Source of the DNA: JAQBYK01 sp964499425
Lineage (GTDB): Bacteria; Patescibacteriota; Gracilibacteria; UBA1369; LOWO2-01-FULL-3
Length of the DNA: 13,456 bases
Reading direction: 5' to 3'
Assembly: GCA_964499425.1 (NCBI GenBank)
Contig: CAZCLD010000037.1
Span: 1 to 13,456 of the forward strand
Made by a program: the position numbers and the translations under genes. Every line of letters starts with the position of its first letter. The stretch's first letter is position 1. This document shows positions 1 through 7,631 of this stretch, one piece after another. A model generated the notes under the pieces. It was not told the DNA's origin. It saw only the letters and a list, made by a program, of their open reading frames with translations, and did no database searches.

Positions 1-16
1 GATTAAAATGGGTATT

Positions 17-820
17 TTATTGCCTGGCGGTAAAACTCTCATTAAGGGAGGGAAATCGGCCCTTTTTCACATCTTTGCTAAAGCTTAAAATAGCCCTGAT
101 TACCTCTCTGTTGAGGTCTTTGTAACAACGGCTGAATTTAAGCTTTTTGCCAGGATAAAGGCCGAGTAGATCGTAGAGAACCAAGACCTGGCCATCGCAG
201 TACTTTCCGGCTCCAATGCCGATGGTGGGGACTTTCAAACTTTTAGTAATCTTGAGGCTAAGCTCTAAAGGAATGCATTCTAAAACCAGACTGAATACTC
301 CTAAATCCTCTAACTGCTTTGCTTGCTTTATAAGTTTTGAAGCTGATTCTTGGTTTTTACCCTGAACTTTATAACCACCCAGAAGATGGACAGTCTGAGG
401 AGTAAGACCAATATGGCCCATAACCGGAATCTTGCTTTTAATCAATCTTTTTACCACATAGGGACATTTATTAAACCATTCTATCTTAACGGCGTCAGCC
501 CCAGCAGCAATAAACTTATTAGCCCAGTAAAGACACCTGCCCGGATCTTTCTGGTAACTAAGATAAGGCATATCAGCAACCACCAAGGATCTGTTTACTC
601 CTTTAGCTACAGCTTGAGTATGGTTAAGCATCTCTTTAATGCTAACTTTGCGAGTCTCATTCATCCCTAAGACTACATTAGCTAAAGAGTCACCGACCAA
701 GATGATATCGATACCAGCTTGATCTAGAGTCTTAGCGAAAGAATAGTCATAGCAAGTAAGCATAGTGATTTTTCGCTTAGGCTTCCGGCTTAAAATATGC
801 TTAATTTTTAGCTTACTCAT
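17..820 (-). CDS. panB: 3-methyl-2-oxobutanoate hydroxymethyltransferase (ketopantoate hydroxymethyltransferase)
   Basis: This cytoplasmic enzyme transfers a hydroxymethyl group from 5,10-methylene-tetrahydrofolate to 3-methyl-2-oxobutanoate, giving ketopantoate, the first committed step of pantothenate and coenzyme A synthesis. The 267 residues match the usual family length and the whole barrel is present. Visible landmarks are VGDS with Asp44, ADMP with Asp83 and VKIE with Glu114 (positions of the metal ligands in E. coli PanB), GHIGLTPQ at 135-142, Glu181 in LVLECIP (the family's catalytic base) and IGIGAG at 200-205. The ATG overlaps the end of apbE by 8 bases, indicating translational coupling at the end of the queF-polX-apbE-panB operon. 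The stop lies 16 bases from the window edge, so a following panC, common in other genomes, could be just outside but is not seen. Confidence 0.97.
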   Translation of the reverse strand: MSKLKIKHILSRKPKRKITMLTCYDYSFAKTLDQAGIDIILVGDSLANVVLGMNETRKVSIKEMLNHTQAVAKGVNRSLVVADMPYLSYQKDPGRCLYWANKFIAAGADAVKIEWFNKCPYVVKRLIKSKIPVMGHIGLTPQTVHLLGGYKVQGKNQESASKLIKQAKQLEDLGVFSLVLECIPLELSLKITKSLKVPTIGIGAGKYCDGQVLVLYDLLGLYPGKKLKFSRCYKDLNREVIRAILSFSKDVKKGRFPSLNESFTARQ

Positions 821-1781
821 ATCTAGTTAAAACCCCACCTTTTTCCACAACCAATATTTTCACTCCTAAAGAACTTTTGGCAAGGAATTTTTTTATTCTG
901 TCTCTGCCCATAACAAAGAAAGCCGTAGCTAGGGCATCAGCCACTGCAGCCCGATCAGCAATGACACTGACGCTTCTAATATTGTTAGTAATCGGATAAC
1001 CGCTCCTAGGATCTATTAAGTGAGAGTATTCTTCACCCTCAAGCCTAAAGAATTGCTCATAACTACCTGAAGTAGCTATAGCCTGGTTGCTTAATTCCTT
1101 AGTTTCGATAAAAAAACCTAACTTTTTGGGATCTTTTATGCCCACTTTCCAGGGTTTACCTCGATTCGTCCCCAAACAATACATATCTCCCCCAGCATTG
1201 ATCAGGGCGTCTTCTATACCTTGTTTTTTTAGTCTGGCAACTGCTTTATCAACCATAAAACCCTTAGCAATCGCACCTAAATCAAGAACTACACCTTTTT
1301 TAGTTATAGTTACAGTTTTGTTATCCGAATCTAGCTTAATTGTATCAATTCCGCCGAATTCCCTAACTTTTTCAATTAATTCCTTAGAAGGTAAAGCTAT
1401 TATACTTTGCTTATCGATTAATCTTTTCCAGAATTTATACAAAATACCACAACTTAGATCAAAAGAGTTTTGAGTCAAATCGGTAATCTCTCTAGACAGC
1501 TCTAAAATCTCAAATAAATCTCTGGAAACTTTAACCGGGCTATTGTAGCTTCGGTTAAGCCTCGAAATCTCAGAGCTATCATCGTAAGCATTAAAAATAC
1601 TACTTAAGCGCTTAAACTCCTGATAAACAATTTCGGCAGCTCTGGGATCAATAGATGTAACCTCGAGATAAGTTCCGGCAGCTACAAACTTATTTTTATG
1701 CAGAGGCTTAGAGCAAGCAATAACTCCTAAGCTTAAAACGAGCAAAACAGAGACATTAACTAAGCTTATTTTTTTAACCAT
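813..1781 (-). CDS. apbE: FAD:protein FMN transferase, lipoprotein (ApbE family)
   Basis: ApbE enzymes hydrolyse FAD and attach FMN covalently to threonine in exported flavoproteins such as Rnf/Nqr subunits. The 322 residues begin with a basic and hydrophobic signal ending in the lipobox VIAC, placing the lipidated Cys at residue 23, so the protein should be anchored to a membrane outside the cytoplasm. Family motifs are complete: LNRS near 75, DLGAIAKGF at 167-175, NAGGD at 195-199, SHLIDPRSGYP at 253-263 and ADALATAFFV near 281-290. The ATG start overlaps the polX stop region by 16 bases, and the stop overlaps panB by 8, so it is an internal operon gene. No Rnf, Nqr or other flavoprotein target is visible in the window, so its substrate is unknown. 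The family call is firm. Confidence 0.95.
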   Translation of the reverse strand: MVKKISLVNVSVLLVLSLGVIACSKPLHKNKFVAAGTYLEVTSIDPRAAEIVYQEFKRLSSIFNAYDDSSEISRLNRSYNSPVKVSRDLFEILELSREITDLTQNSFDLSCGILYKFWKRLIDKQSIIALPSKELIEKVREFGGIDTIKLDSDNKTVTITKKGVVLDLGAIAKGFMVDKAVARLKKQGIEDALINAGGDMYCLGTNRGKPWKVGIKDPKKLGFFIETKELSNQAIATSGSYEQFFRLEGEEYSHLIDPRSGYPITNNIRSVSVIADRAAVADALATAFFVMGRDRIKKFLAKSSLGVKILVVEKGGVLTRYE

Positions 1782-3490
1782 TTCAATAGCTTATCCAAAC
1801 TCAAGCAATTGACAATATCGTTCTTAGTTAGCCAGCCTCGACGGGCAACACTCAAACCCAAGTTGATTAGTTTCAACTGCTCAACTGAATGAGAATCGCT
1901 ATTTACAACCAGCTTAACCCCTGCATCTTTAGCCTTTAAAGCGCTGGTATCATTGAGATCATACCTCTGAGGATGGCAGTTAATCTCTAAAGCTACTTTG
2001 TTATCCCGGGCAGCCTTCAATACCTCTTCCAAATCGATCTGGTAAGGATCTCTCATTCCCCAGAGGCCGCCGGTAGGATGAGCGATAATATTTACATATT
2101 TATTGTTACAGGCCTTAACAATTCTTTTAGTTTGTTGGGCTTTTGACTGTTTAAAGCCGCTATGAATAGCAGCAATCACAAAATCCAACTCCTTTAAAAT
2201 GCTATCGGGATAATCAAGCTTTCCCTCTCCTGATATATCCACCTCAGCTCCAGCCAATATCCTGAAAGTGCCTTTCATTTTCTGATTTAACTTTTTTATT
2301 TCCTCTATACTTGCCGAGAGTTCTCTTATTGACAAGCCGCCGGCCACTTTTAAACTTTGCGAATGATCAGAAATCCCGATATATTTATAACCTAATTTCT
2401 TAGCAGTTTGAGCCATCTCTTCTATGCTGTTTTTTCCATCGCTATAATAGCTGTGGCTATGTAAGTCTCCCTTAATGTCTGTCGGTTCTACTAATTTCGG
2501 CATACTGCCTCCCAGGGCCGCTTCTATCTCTCCCCGGTCTTCTCTTAACTCCGGAGCTATATAACTCATCTTTAGCAGAGAAAAAATATCCTTCTCGGTC
2601 TTACCAGCTAACCATTTTTCTTTAGTTTTAGTCGAAAAAATACCGTACTCATTTATTTTATAACCCTTCCTTTGAGCATAAGAACGCAAGGCTATGTTAA
2701 AGGCTTTAGAACCGGTAAAATAAAGCAGACTTGAACCAAAACTTTTTTTCTCGACTACCCGTAAATCAACCTGAATATTATTCTCACCGGCAATAACTGA
2801 AACTTTGGTTTGACCTTTAGCCAAAATCTCCTTAACCAGAGTTGATTTAATAAATTTCTCCATAACTACTGAAGGTTTTTTGGAAACCACCAGGATATCA
2901 ATATCTCTTACAGTCTCTTTTCTGCGCCTTAAAGATCCAGCTACCTCGATTAGCTCTATTTCTTTTATCTTTTCTAATGCCTCAAGGAAGCTTTGAGCGG
3001 TTTCTAAGGCATAAAGAAGAGGGGTTCTTAAGCTGCCCTGCTTGAGAAGTTCAATTCCTTTTAAGATGTTATTTTGAGTTTTTTCCTTTATCCCCTCTAG
3101 CTGGCCTAATTTTCCTTCCCGGGCCCACTTCTCTAACTTGCTAATAGTATCTATCTTAAACTCCTGATAAAAACGCTTAATAGTCTTAGGGCCCAAACCT
3201 TGAATATTAAGCATCTCTAGCAAGCCTTCAGGGGTATCTCTTTTTAACTTATGATAATACTCTAATGATCCAGTCGAGAATAACTCTTTGATCTTTGAGG
3301 CTAAATCAGTGCCGATACCGGCTAAGCTAGTAAGTTCATCTTTAAGCACGACTTTCTCTAACTCATCACCCAAATCTTCTATCCTCTGGGCAGCTCGCTG
3401 ATAAGCCCGGATACGAAAAGGATTATCTCCTTTAATCTCCAGAATCTGAGCAATCTCCCGAAAAATCTCAGCGATTGTCTTACTATCCAC
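1766..3490 (-). CDS. polX: DNA polymerase/3'-5' exonuclease PolX (Pol X plus PHP domain)
   Basis: Bacterial PolX is a gap-filling repair polymerase fused to a metal-dependent PHP nuclease. The 574 residues equal the usual bacterial length. Residues 1-140 hold the helix-hairpin-helix region (LAGIGTDLASKI near 56-67, LNIQGLGPKTI near 94-104). The polymerase active site is seen in GSLRRR at 185-190, Asp196 and Asp198, with Asp242 as the third acidic ligand. The PHP domain starts near 342 with DLHSHS, followed by ISDHS (His376), AGAEVD (Glu416), AIHSGF (His443), AHPTGG (His471) and NSDSHS (Asp532, His534), so the nuclease site looks intact. The likely start is GTG, only 3 bases after the queF stop, with no clear Shine-Dalgarno sequence. 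This suggests coupled translation or that the upstream A-rich stretch suffices. Confidence 0.96.
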   Translation of the reverse strand: MDSKTIAEIFREIAQILEIKGDNPFRIRAYQRAAQRIEDLGDELEKVVLKDELTSLAGIGTDLASKIKELFSTGSLEYYHKLKRDTPEGLLEMLNIQGLGPKTIKRFYQEFKIDTISKLEKWAREGKLGQLEGIKEKTQNNILKGIELLKQGSLRTPLLYALETAQSFLEALEKIKEIELIEVAGSLRRRKETVRDIDILVVSKKPSVVMEKFIKSTLVKEILAKGQTKVSVIAGENNIQVDLRVVEKKSFGSSLLYFTGSKAFNIALRSYAQRKGYKINEYGIFSTKTKEKWLAGKTEKDIFSLLKMSYIAPELREDRGEIEAALGGSMPKLVEPTDIKGDLHSHSYYSDGKNSIEEMAQTAKKLGYKYIGISDHSQSLKVAGGLSIRELSASIEEIKKLNQKMKGTFRILAGAEVDISGEGKLDYPDSILKELDFVIAAIHSGFKQSKAQQTKRIVKACNNKYVNIIAHPTGGLWGMRDPYQIDLEEVLKAARDNKVALEINCHPQRYDLNDTSALKAKDAGVKLVVNSDSHSVEQLKLINLGLSVARRGWLTKNDIVNCLSLDKLLKWLKK

Positions 3491-3493
3491 TTT

Positions 3494-3919
3494 TTATTTT
3501 TTGTAACAGGCAGAGACTTTATTCTTTATTCCGCCCCGAGAAGTAAACTCCCCGGTCACTGTGAGCTCATGGGGCTTAAGCACTTTTACTAAATCTTCTA
3601 GAATTTTATTTACCAGATGCTCATTATAAATCTTTACCTGGCGAAAAGAATAAAGGTAGTATTTCAAACTCTTTAACTCAATCAGTCGGCTTTTAGGAAT
3701 ATAGCCTATGGTCAGGTGAGCAAAATCAGGAAGGCCGGAATAAGGACAAAGGCAGGTAAATTCATCAGTAGTCGTTTCTACGGTTATCTTGCGCTTAGGA
3801 TATTCATAGGCAATAGTCTGTAAAATTGTCCGATCAATATCCTCTTTAGAGTAGGTTTCACCTAGTATTTTTTTGGCTTTTTTCTCTAAAGACGAAGCTG
3901 TTCTGTCTTGGTAAATCAT
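3494..3919 (-). CDS. queF: NADPH-dependent 7-cyano-7-deazaguanine reductase (preQ0 reductase)
   Basis: QueF reduces the nitrile of preQ0 to the aminomethyl group of preQ1, the last step before insertion into tRNA during queuosine synthesis. At 141 residues this is the short unimodular form (B. subtilis type) of the T-fold superfamily. The catalytic Cys is Cys58 in TCLCP and the partner acid is Asp65 in SGLPDFAH. The NADPH-binding QueF motif appears as ELKSLKYYLYSFR at 81-93, and the substrate-binding Glu is Glu100 in YNEH. It is the first gene of the queF-polX-apbE-panB run. There is no Shine-Dalgarno sequence, and a TGATATAAT box ends seven bases before the ATG, so the message may be leaderless. 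No other queuosine genes are in the window. Confidence 0.96.
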   Translation of the reverse strand: MIYQDRTASSLEKKAKKILGETYSKEDIDRTILQTIAYEYPKRKITVETTTDEFTCLCPYSGLPDFAHLTIGYIPKSRLIELKSLKYYLYSFRQVKIYNEHLVNKILEDLVKVLKPHELTVTGEFTSRGGIKNKVSACYKK

Positions 3920-3926
3920 AGCCCAT

Positions 3927-3935
3927 ATTATATCA
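3927..3935 (-). promoter_or_regulatory. Extended -10 promoter of queF, predicted leaderless start
   Basis: Read on the minus strand this is TGATATAAT, a perfect sigma-70 -10 hexamer with the TGn extension. No good -35 box is visible 16-18 bases upstream, as is common for extended -10 promoters. Only seven bases separate the hexamer from the queF ATG, so transcription would begin at, or one base before, the start codon. It would serve queF-polX-apbE-panB. Confidence 0.6.
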
Positions 3936-3976
3936 GATTTTTAGGGATGGACGAAATGAAAAAATACACCTAATAA

Positions 3977-4030
3977 TCACTATCTAACCACTCTAACCTA
4001 CGCGGTTAGGGTGGTTATTTAAAAAGTGAT
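3977..4030 (-). terminator. Two-part hairpin after yraN, possible terminator
   Basis: The inner stem pairs 3987-3999 (AACCACTCTAACC) with 4005-4017 (GGTTAGGGTGGTT) around a 5-base loop, 13 pairs with one imperfect pair (G-U if read on plus, C-A on minus). An outer 6-bp stem pairs ATCACT 3977-3982 with AGTGAT 4025-4030 and reaches into the last codons of yraN. It sits directly after the yraN stop and before the queF promoter, as expected for an operon end. A good U-run does not follow immediately; a T6 run appears about 20-30 bases downstream on minus. Rho-independent action is therefore uncertain. Confidence 0.45.
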
Positions 4031-4381
4031 GTTTTTGTAATGGCTAATGCGTTCAGGATTATTAGCTTCATCAAGCACAATACAAACCGCATCTATTCTG
4101 TAATTCTTAACGTAGTTTTTTCGGATAACATAGGCCTTAGCGTTTCTGGTAAGTTTGTTTATCTTGCGGCGATTAATCGCCTCTTCTGGAGCACCAAACC
4201 GCTCCCCGGCTTTAGTCTTTACTTCAACGAAGACCAATTCTTTCCTATCCCAGGCGACTAGATCAATTTCAGCATATTTGGTTTTGTAATTCTGTTCGAT
4301 AATTTTATAGCCTTGATTTTCTAAATATTCCTTAGCAATTGCTTCACCCAGATAACCAATTGTAATATTTTTAGTCTTCAT
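4019..4381 (-). CDS. yraN: UPF0102 family protein YraN (restriction-endonuclease-like fold)
   Basis: This is a 120-residue member of the YraN/UPF0102 family, small proteins with a predicted PD-(D/E)XK nuclease fold. The function is not firmly established; the frequent pairing with comM and dprA suggests a role in DNA processing or uptake. The family signature is clear: GYLGEAIAKEYLENQGY at 9-25 with Glu13, then AEIDLVAWD with Glu38 and Asp40, and LVFVEVKT with Glu53 and Lys55, which form the putative metal site. GAPEEAI and the R-x-K-I-N-K-L run follow as usual. The ATG overlaps the comM stop as ATGA, a 4-base overlap typical of translational coupling. A hairpin follows the stop codon, so this is probably the last gene of the dprA-comM transcript. 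Confidence 0.92.
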   Translation of the reverse strand: MKTKNITIGYLGEAIAKEYLENQGYKIIEQNYKTKYAEIDLVAWDRKELVFVEVKTKAGERFGAPEEAINRRKINKLTRNAKAYVIRKNYVKNYRIDAVCIVLDEANNPERISHYKNITF

Positions 4382-5919
4382 TGATTATTCGCTTGCTCCC
4401 GAGGACGATATTGCAATGCCTCGGCCATATGAGAAACTTCTATTTCTTCGGTACCTTCTAAATCAGCAATGGTCCGGGCGACCCGGATCATTTTAAAGTA
4501 TGCCCTGGCTGAAAGATTAAAGTTGGCGCCGGCTTTGATAAGAATCTGGCTCACTTCTTCGGAAAGTCGACAGTACTTCTTAATCTGCCTATTGCGCATC
4601 TCGGCATTAGTATAAATCCTCTCTTTGATAAAGCGTTGTTTCTGAATTTGCCTTGCCTTAATTACCCGTTCTCTTATTGCCTCAGAAGACTCTAAGTTTT
4701 TTCTCACCTTTTCATCGCGAGAAAGTTCTTTAATATCTACCACTGGCATTTCCAAACAAAGGTCAATCCGGTCTAGAATCGGGCCAGAAGTTTTTTTTCG
4801 GTACCTTTCTATTTCTCTTTGACTACAAATGCAGACCTTTTTAGGATGATATAAATACCCACAAGGACAAGGATTAGCTGAAGCCAAAAGAATAAATCGC
4901 GAGGGAAAAGTTCCCTTTTCTCGGCTGCGGCAAATAGTTATCGAGCCATCTTCCAAGGGTTGCCTTAAAGCCTCTAAAGCTGCTCTAGAAAATTCATTAA
5001 ATTCATCTAAAAATAATACTCCCCGATGAGCCAAGCTTACCTCACCAGGCTTTATGTTGCTACCGCCACCGATAAGCCCGGCATCAGAAATTGTATGGTG
5101 CGGAGATCTAAATGGTCGAGTTCTGATCACTGAACCTTGGGGCGGTATGAGTCCGGAAGCAGAATAAATTTTAGTTACCTCCAAGGATTCTTCTTCGGCC
5201 AGTAAAGGAATGGTTCCCGGGAAAGCCCGAGCCAACATTGTCTTTCCTGAACCAGGACTTCCAATCATAAAAACATTATGGCTGCCGGCCGCAGCAATTT
5301 CCATTGCCCGTTTCGCTTGTTCTTGGCCTACAATTTCAGACATATCAAATTCAGCCCTGACAATGTTTTGCGCATTCTGAGGTTCTGTATATACTGCTGG
5401 TTCAAAAGTTATTTGACCACAAAGAAAAGGCAAGAGTTGATTTAAGTTCTCTACCGGATAGACGTTAACTCCTTTAATGATTGTGGCTTCATTGGCTGAA
5501 AGTTTAGGAATAAAGATATTCTTGATCCCGTTTTCTTTAGCAAACAAGGCCAGCAACAATGCGCCTTTGGTATGCCGCAGGGTTCCGTCTAAAGAAAGTT
5601 CACCGAAAAATAGACTTTTCTCAGGAAGCTGACAGCCCATAACCGTGCTTAAAATTCCTACAGCTATCGGTAAATCATAAAAAGAACCCTGTTTAGGTAC
5701 ATCGGCCGGAGCTAAATTAACCACAATTCTTCGCGAAGGGAATTGAACGTTAGAATTTATAATCGCAGTTTTTACTCTTTCTTTGCTTTCAGCTACAGCT
5801 TTAGTAGGCAAGCCAACTATCTCGAAGGCCGGCAGTCCTCTGCTGGCTACATTCACTTCCACCTCCATAGCTAAAGTCTGCAATCCTAAATTCAATGCCG
5901 AAGGAACTTTAACTAACAT
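4378..5919 (-). CDS. comM: YifB/ComM family Mg chelatase-like AAA ATPase
   Basis: ComM is a hexameric AAA+ helicase shown in naturally transformable bacteria to promote branch migration during integration of incoming single-stranded DNA. The 513 residues match the family. Residues 1-165 are the N-terminal Lon-protease-like ChlI domain (GLPAFEIVGLPTKAVAESKERV). Residues about 190-395 are the AAA+ core with Walker A GSPGSGKT at 220-227, RSPHHTISDAGLIGGG near 271-286, Walker B VLFLDEFNEF at 301-310 and ASANPCPCG at 347-354. The C-terminal Mg-chelatase helical domain contains LSARAYFKMIRVARTIADLEG. Cysteines at 351, 353, 363 and 365 form the usual putative metal knuckle. The Shine-Dalgarno GGGAGGA, 8 bases before the ATG, lies mostly inside the last codons of the upstream ORF6N gene. 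The stop overlaps yraN by 4 bases. Confidence 0.95.
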   Translation of the reverse strand: MLVKVPSALNLGLQTLAMEVEVNVASRGLPAFEIVGLPTKAVAESKERVKTAIINSNVQFPSRRIVVNLAPADVPKQGSFYDLPIAVGILSTVMGCQLPEKSLFFGELSLDGTLRHTKGALLLALFAKENGIKNIFIPKLSANEATIIKGVNVYPVENLNQLLPFLCGQITFEPAVYTEPQNAQNIVRAEFDMSEIVGQEQAKRAMEIAAAGSHNVFMIGSPGSGKTMLARAFPGTIPLLAEEESLEVTKIYSASGLIPPQGSVIRTRPFRSPHHTISDAGLIGGGSNIKPGEVSLAHRGVLFLDEFNEFSRAALEALRQPLEDGSITICRSREKGTFPSRFILLASANPCPCGYLYHPKKVCICSQREIERYRKKTSGPILDRIDLCLEMPVVDIKELSRDEKVRKNLESSEAIRERVIKARQIQKQRFIKERIYTNAEMRNRQIKKYCRLSEEVSQILIKAGANFNLSARAYFKMIRVARTIADLEGTEEIEVSHMAEALQYRPREQANNQ

Positions 5920-5923
5920 GATT

Positions 5924-6439
5924 TCAATCCTCCCGGCTATGAAAACCTATTTTTCTATTTGTATTCTTAGGCCTAAACATAAGCTGCCTAATGGTCTCAA
6001 AGATAGCTTGTATTTCTTTATCCTTATTCCCCATTTTTTCCTCTAATTCCGTTATCCTCTGGGCAAGCTCTTTATGACCAGACAAAATTTCACGAAATCT
6101 TACAAAAACACGCATAATTACTATATTCACCTGCACTGCTCTTTCGCTTTGAAGTACACTGGAAAGCATTAAAATACCGTGTTCAGTAAAAGCATAAGGT
6201 AGGTATTTAAGGTGTTGCCCTCTCTTTAAGCTTCCAAATTGGAATCTTAAAGAATCCGCCTCTTTTTTAGTTAACTGGAACATAAAATCTTCGGGAAATC
6301 GCTCTACATTGCGCTTCACTGCTTTATTTAAATTTCCAGTAGTCACTGCATATAGTCGTGCTAAATCTCTATCTAGTATTACTTTTCTACCTCTAATCGC
6401 TAGAATCTTATCTGCTATTGCTTCCTGTGGAATTAACAT
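5924..6439 (-). CDS. ORF6N domain protein, copy A, between dprA and comM
   Basis: This 171-residue protein carries an ORF6N domain (about residues 5-95), a DNA-binding module related to KilA-N/Bro-N and first recognised in phage proteins. It is followed by a coiled-coil helix (about 110-155) and the basic end RKIGF. Typical words are IRGRKVILDRDLARLY, RFPEDFMFQL and LPYAFTEHGILMLSSVL. The start is clear: GAGGAGGG lies 8 bases before the ATG. That start is within dprA (32-base overlap), and the last codons contain the comM ribosome binding site, so the gene is wedged into a compact operon. Copy B at 7632-8135 is a paralogue of roughly half-identical sequence. A 31-bp near-perfect palindrome centred on the Phe68 codon is shared in position with copy B. 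The cellular role is unknown; a transcription regulator or mobile-element relic are both possible. Confidence 0.85.
   Translation of the reverse strand: MLIPQEAIADKILAIRGRKVILDRDLARLYAVTTGNLNKAVKRNVERFPEDFMFQLTKKEADSLRFQFGSLKRGQHLKYLPYAFTEHGILMLSSVLQSERAVQVNIVIMRVFVRFREILSGHKELAQRITELEEKMGNKDKEIQAIFETIRQLMFRPKNTNRKIGFHSRED
6223..6253. repeat. Palindrome inside ORF6N gene A (15-bp arms, one mismatch)
   Basis: The left arm 6223-6237 and right arm 6239-6253 are complementary at 14 of 15 positions around base 6238. On the coding strand the centre is the first base of the Phe68 codon and the core is TTCCAATTTGGAA. It codes for S-L-R-F-Q-F-G-S-L-K. It occupies exactly the same codon as the palindrome in gene B at 7919-7949, although the arms differ. 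Confidence 0.85.
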
Positions 6440-7280
6440 AGTATTTACCCTCCTCTTCGCCGATTATGCCGCGCAACTGCATAAGAGAAACTGTGGCTCC
6501 CAGCTCAGCAGCCGAAATATTTAATAAGCGAGATAATGTATCAATTTCTCTTGGTTCTTGAACTAACTTTTCGACAATACTCCGTTCTAGTTTATTCAAG
6601 CCGGAAAAAATGTTCTTAGAACACTCTGCTTGCCTTAAGCCATAAACTGACAATATATCATCGGCGTTGGTTACTATGCCGGCTCCTTGTTTAATCAGCT
6701 GCAAAGTACCTTGAGAAACCGAACTGGTTAGCTGACCGGGAACTGCAAACAGTTTACGCCCGAATCTTTTAGTTAAATCAGCAGTGATTAAAGAACCACT
6801 CTTTAAACCGGCTTCGACAACTAAAGTCGCCTGGGACAATCCGGATACAATCCGGTTTCTCCGCGGATAAGTCCAGAGGGCCGGAGGAAAATCACCTTCT
6901 ATTTCAGAAATAATAAGTCCATCTTTGGCTAATATCTCTTGATAAAGATCGTCCTGATATTCAGGATGGATGAGGTCAATGCCGCAAGGCATAACTGCAA
7001 TAGTTCTTCCACCTACCGAAAGAGCTGCTTTGTGAGCCTGAGCATCAACCCCATACATAAAACCTGAAACAATAGTTACCCCGGCTTGGGCTATTTTTGA
7101 TACCAGTTCATCGGTAATCCTGCGGCCATAGCTGGTCATCTGCCTTGAGCCAACCACAGCCAAGCAGTTATCAAAAATGTCGGTTGTCCACTTACCCTTG
7201 TAACAAAGTAAATTCGGAGGCTCCTTGATAACTTTTAGCCTTGGCGGATATTTTGAACTATTGATTTTTACTGTCTTCAT
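6408..7280 (-). CDS. dprA: DNA-processing protein DprA/Smf
   Basis: DprA binds single-stranded DNA entering the cell during natural transformation and loads RecA on it; it is also widespread in bacteria without known competence. The 290 residues hold the Rossmann-like DprA domain with GSR at 44-46, SGFMYGVDAQAH at 72-83 (usually SGLAxGID), VMPCGIDLIHPE, YPRRNRIVSGLS at 138-149, VVEAGLKSGSLITA at 154-167 and FAVPG. Residues about 225-280 form the C-terminal winged helix (DML1-like). The N-terminal helix-hairpin-helix/SAM domain found in longer homologues is absent. The ATG overlaps the spoVG end by 23 bases. The last eight residues after GKYYV are encoded by the start region of ORF6N gene A, so the C-terminus may have been altered when that gene arrived. 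Confidence 0.95.
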   Translation of the reverse strand: MKTVKINSSKYPPRLKVIKEPPNLLCYKGKWTTDIFDNCLAVVGSRQMTSYGRRITDELVSKIAQAGVTIVSGFMYGVDAQAHKAALSVGGRTIAVMPCGIDLIHPEYQDDLYQEILAKDGLIISEIEGDFPPALWTYPRRNRIVSGLSQATLVVEAGLKSGSLITADLTKRFGRKLFAVPGQLTSSVSQGTLQLIKQGAGIVTNADDILSVYGLRQAECSKNIFSGLNKLERSIVEKLVQEPREIDTLSRLLNISAAELGATVSLMQLRGIIGEEEGKYYVNSTGSNSR

Positions 7281-7524
7281 AAGCGGCTAATACTGCTTCA
7301 TTGAGAGATTCGCGAACCTGAAAAGTCAAAGGAAAAGCACTATCATACCACTTTCCATTCTTGCTGGCCTCGCGAGGCCCCCCTACAAACAAACCATTCT
7401 TACCTTCAACTATCCGAAACCCTTTCACCAGAAACTCATCACAAATAGAAATATCACAAAAAGCCTTGGTCGGCCCATCGCCCTCAAATTTGTGAAGCCT
7501 GGTCACTTTGAACTCCAAAACCAT
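7258..7524 (-). CDS. spoVG: SpoVG family regulatory protein
   Basis: SpoVG proteins are small site-specific DNA/RNA-binding regulators, first known from Bacillus sporulation and Staphylococcus virulence control but also present in non-sporulating bacteria. The 88 residues match the family length and pattern: an N-terminal strand VLEFKVTRLHKF, the KAFCDISICDEFLVKGFRIVEGKNGLFVGGP core (family form: KAIASITFDDEFVVHDIRVIDGNNGLFV), and a C-terminal helix with REsLneAVLAAYE. The start at 7524 is preferred over an upstream in-frame codon at 7587 because GAGGAGGTGAGTGAT places a strong Shine-Dalgarno sequence just before this ATG and the family begins here. A TCCGCC/GGCGGA hairpin lies just upstream. 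The stop overlaps dprA by 23 bases, tying this regulator to the DNA-uptake genes. The target is unknown. Confidence 0.9.
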   Translation of the reverse strand: MVLEFKVTRLHKFEGDGPTKAFCDISICDEFLVKGFRIVEGKNGLFVGGPREASKNGKWYDSAFPLTFQVRESLNEAVLAAYEDSKNQ

Positions 7525-7544
7525 ATCACTCACCTCCTCAATGA

Positions 7545-7559
7545 TCCGCCGAAGGCGGA
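7545..7559. repeat. Hairpin in spoVG leader
   Basis: TCCGCC at 7545-7550 pairs perfectly with GGCGGA at 7554-7559 around a 3-base loop. On the minus strand it lies a few bases before the GAGGAGG ribosome binding site of spoVG, so as RNA it could affect translation. It also looks like a short dispersed GC-rich palindrome in an AT-rich spacer. Confidence 0.7.
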
Positions 7560-7565
7560 GAATTG

Positions 7566-7627
7566 ATCCCGACGAGCTTAAAGTCAATTTTTCACAAAAA
7601 TTAACCTATATCTAGGCGAGTCGGGAT
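7566..7627. repeat. Nested inverted repeat between ORF6N gene B and spoVG
   Basis: The outer 8-bp arms are ATCCCGAC at 7566-7573 and GTCGGGAT at 7620-7627. Inside them AATTTTT at 7586-7592 pairs with AAAAATT at 7596-7602 around CAC. The 62-bp unit looks like a tiny palindromic element, or the terminator of ORF6N gene B. No target-site duplication is visible at its edges. TCCCGAC/GTCGGGA is also the core of the palindrome at 9963-9983. Confidence 0.55.
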
Positions 7628-7631
7628 ATAC

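Noticed and set aside
350..670. Plus-strand open frame opposite panB
   Set aside because: It lies wholly antisense to a clearly coding panB, has no family resemblance and no convincing start signal.
1087..1473. Plus-strand open frame opposite apbE
   Set aside because: It is a shadow of apbE on the other strand, with the low-complexity composition typical of antisense frames.
7525..7587. Longer N-terminus for SpoVG
   Set aside because: The in-frame upstream codon would read through a hairpin and the real GAGGAGG site; family members begin at the ATG at 7524.
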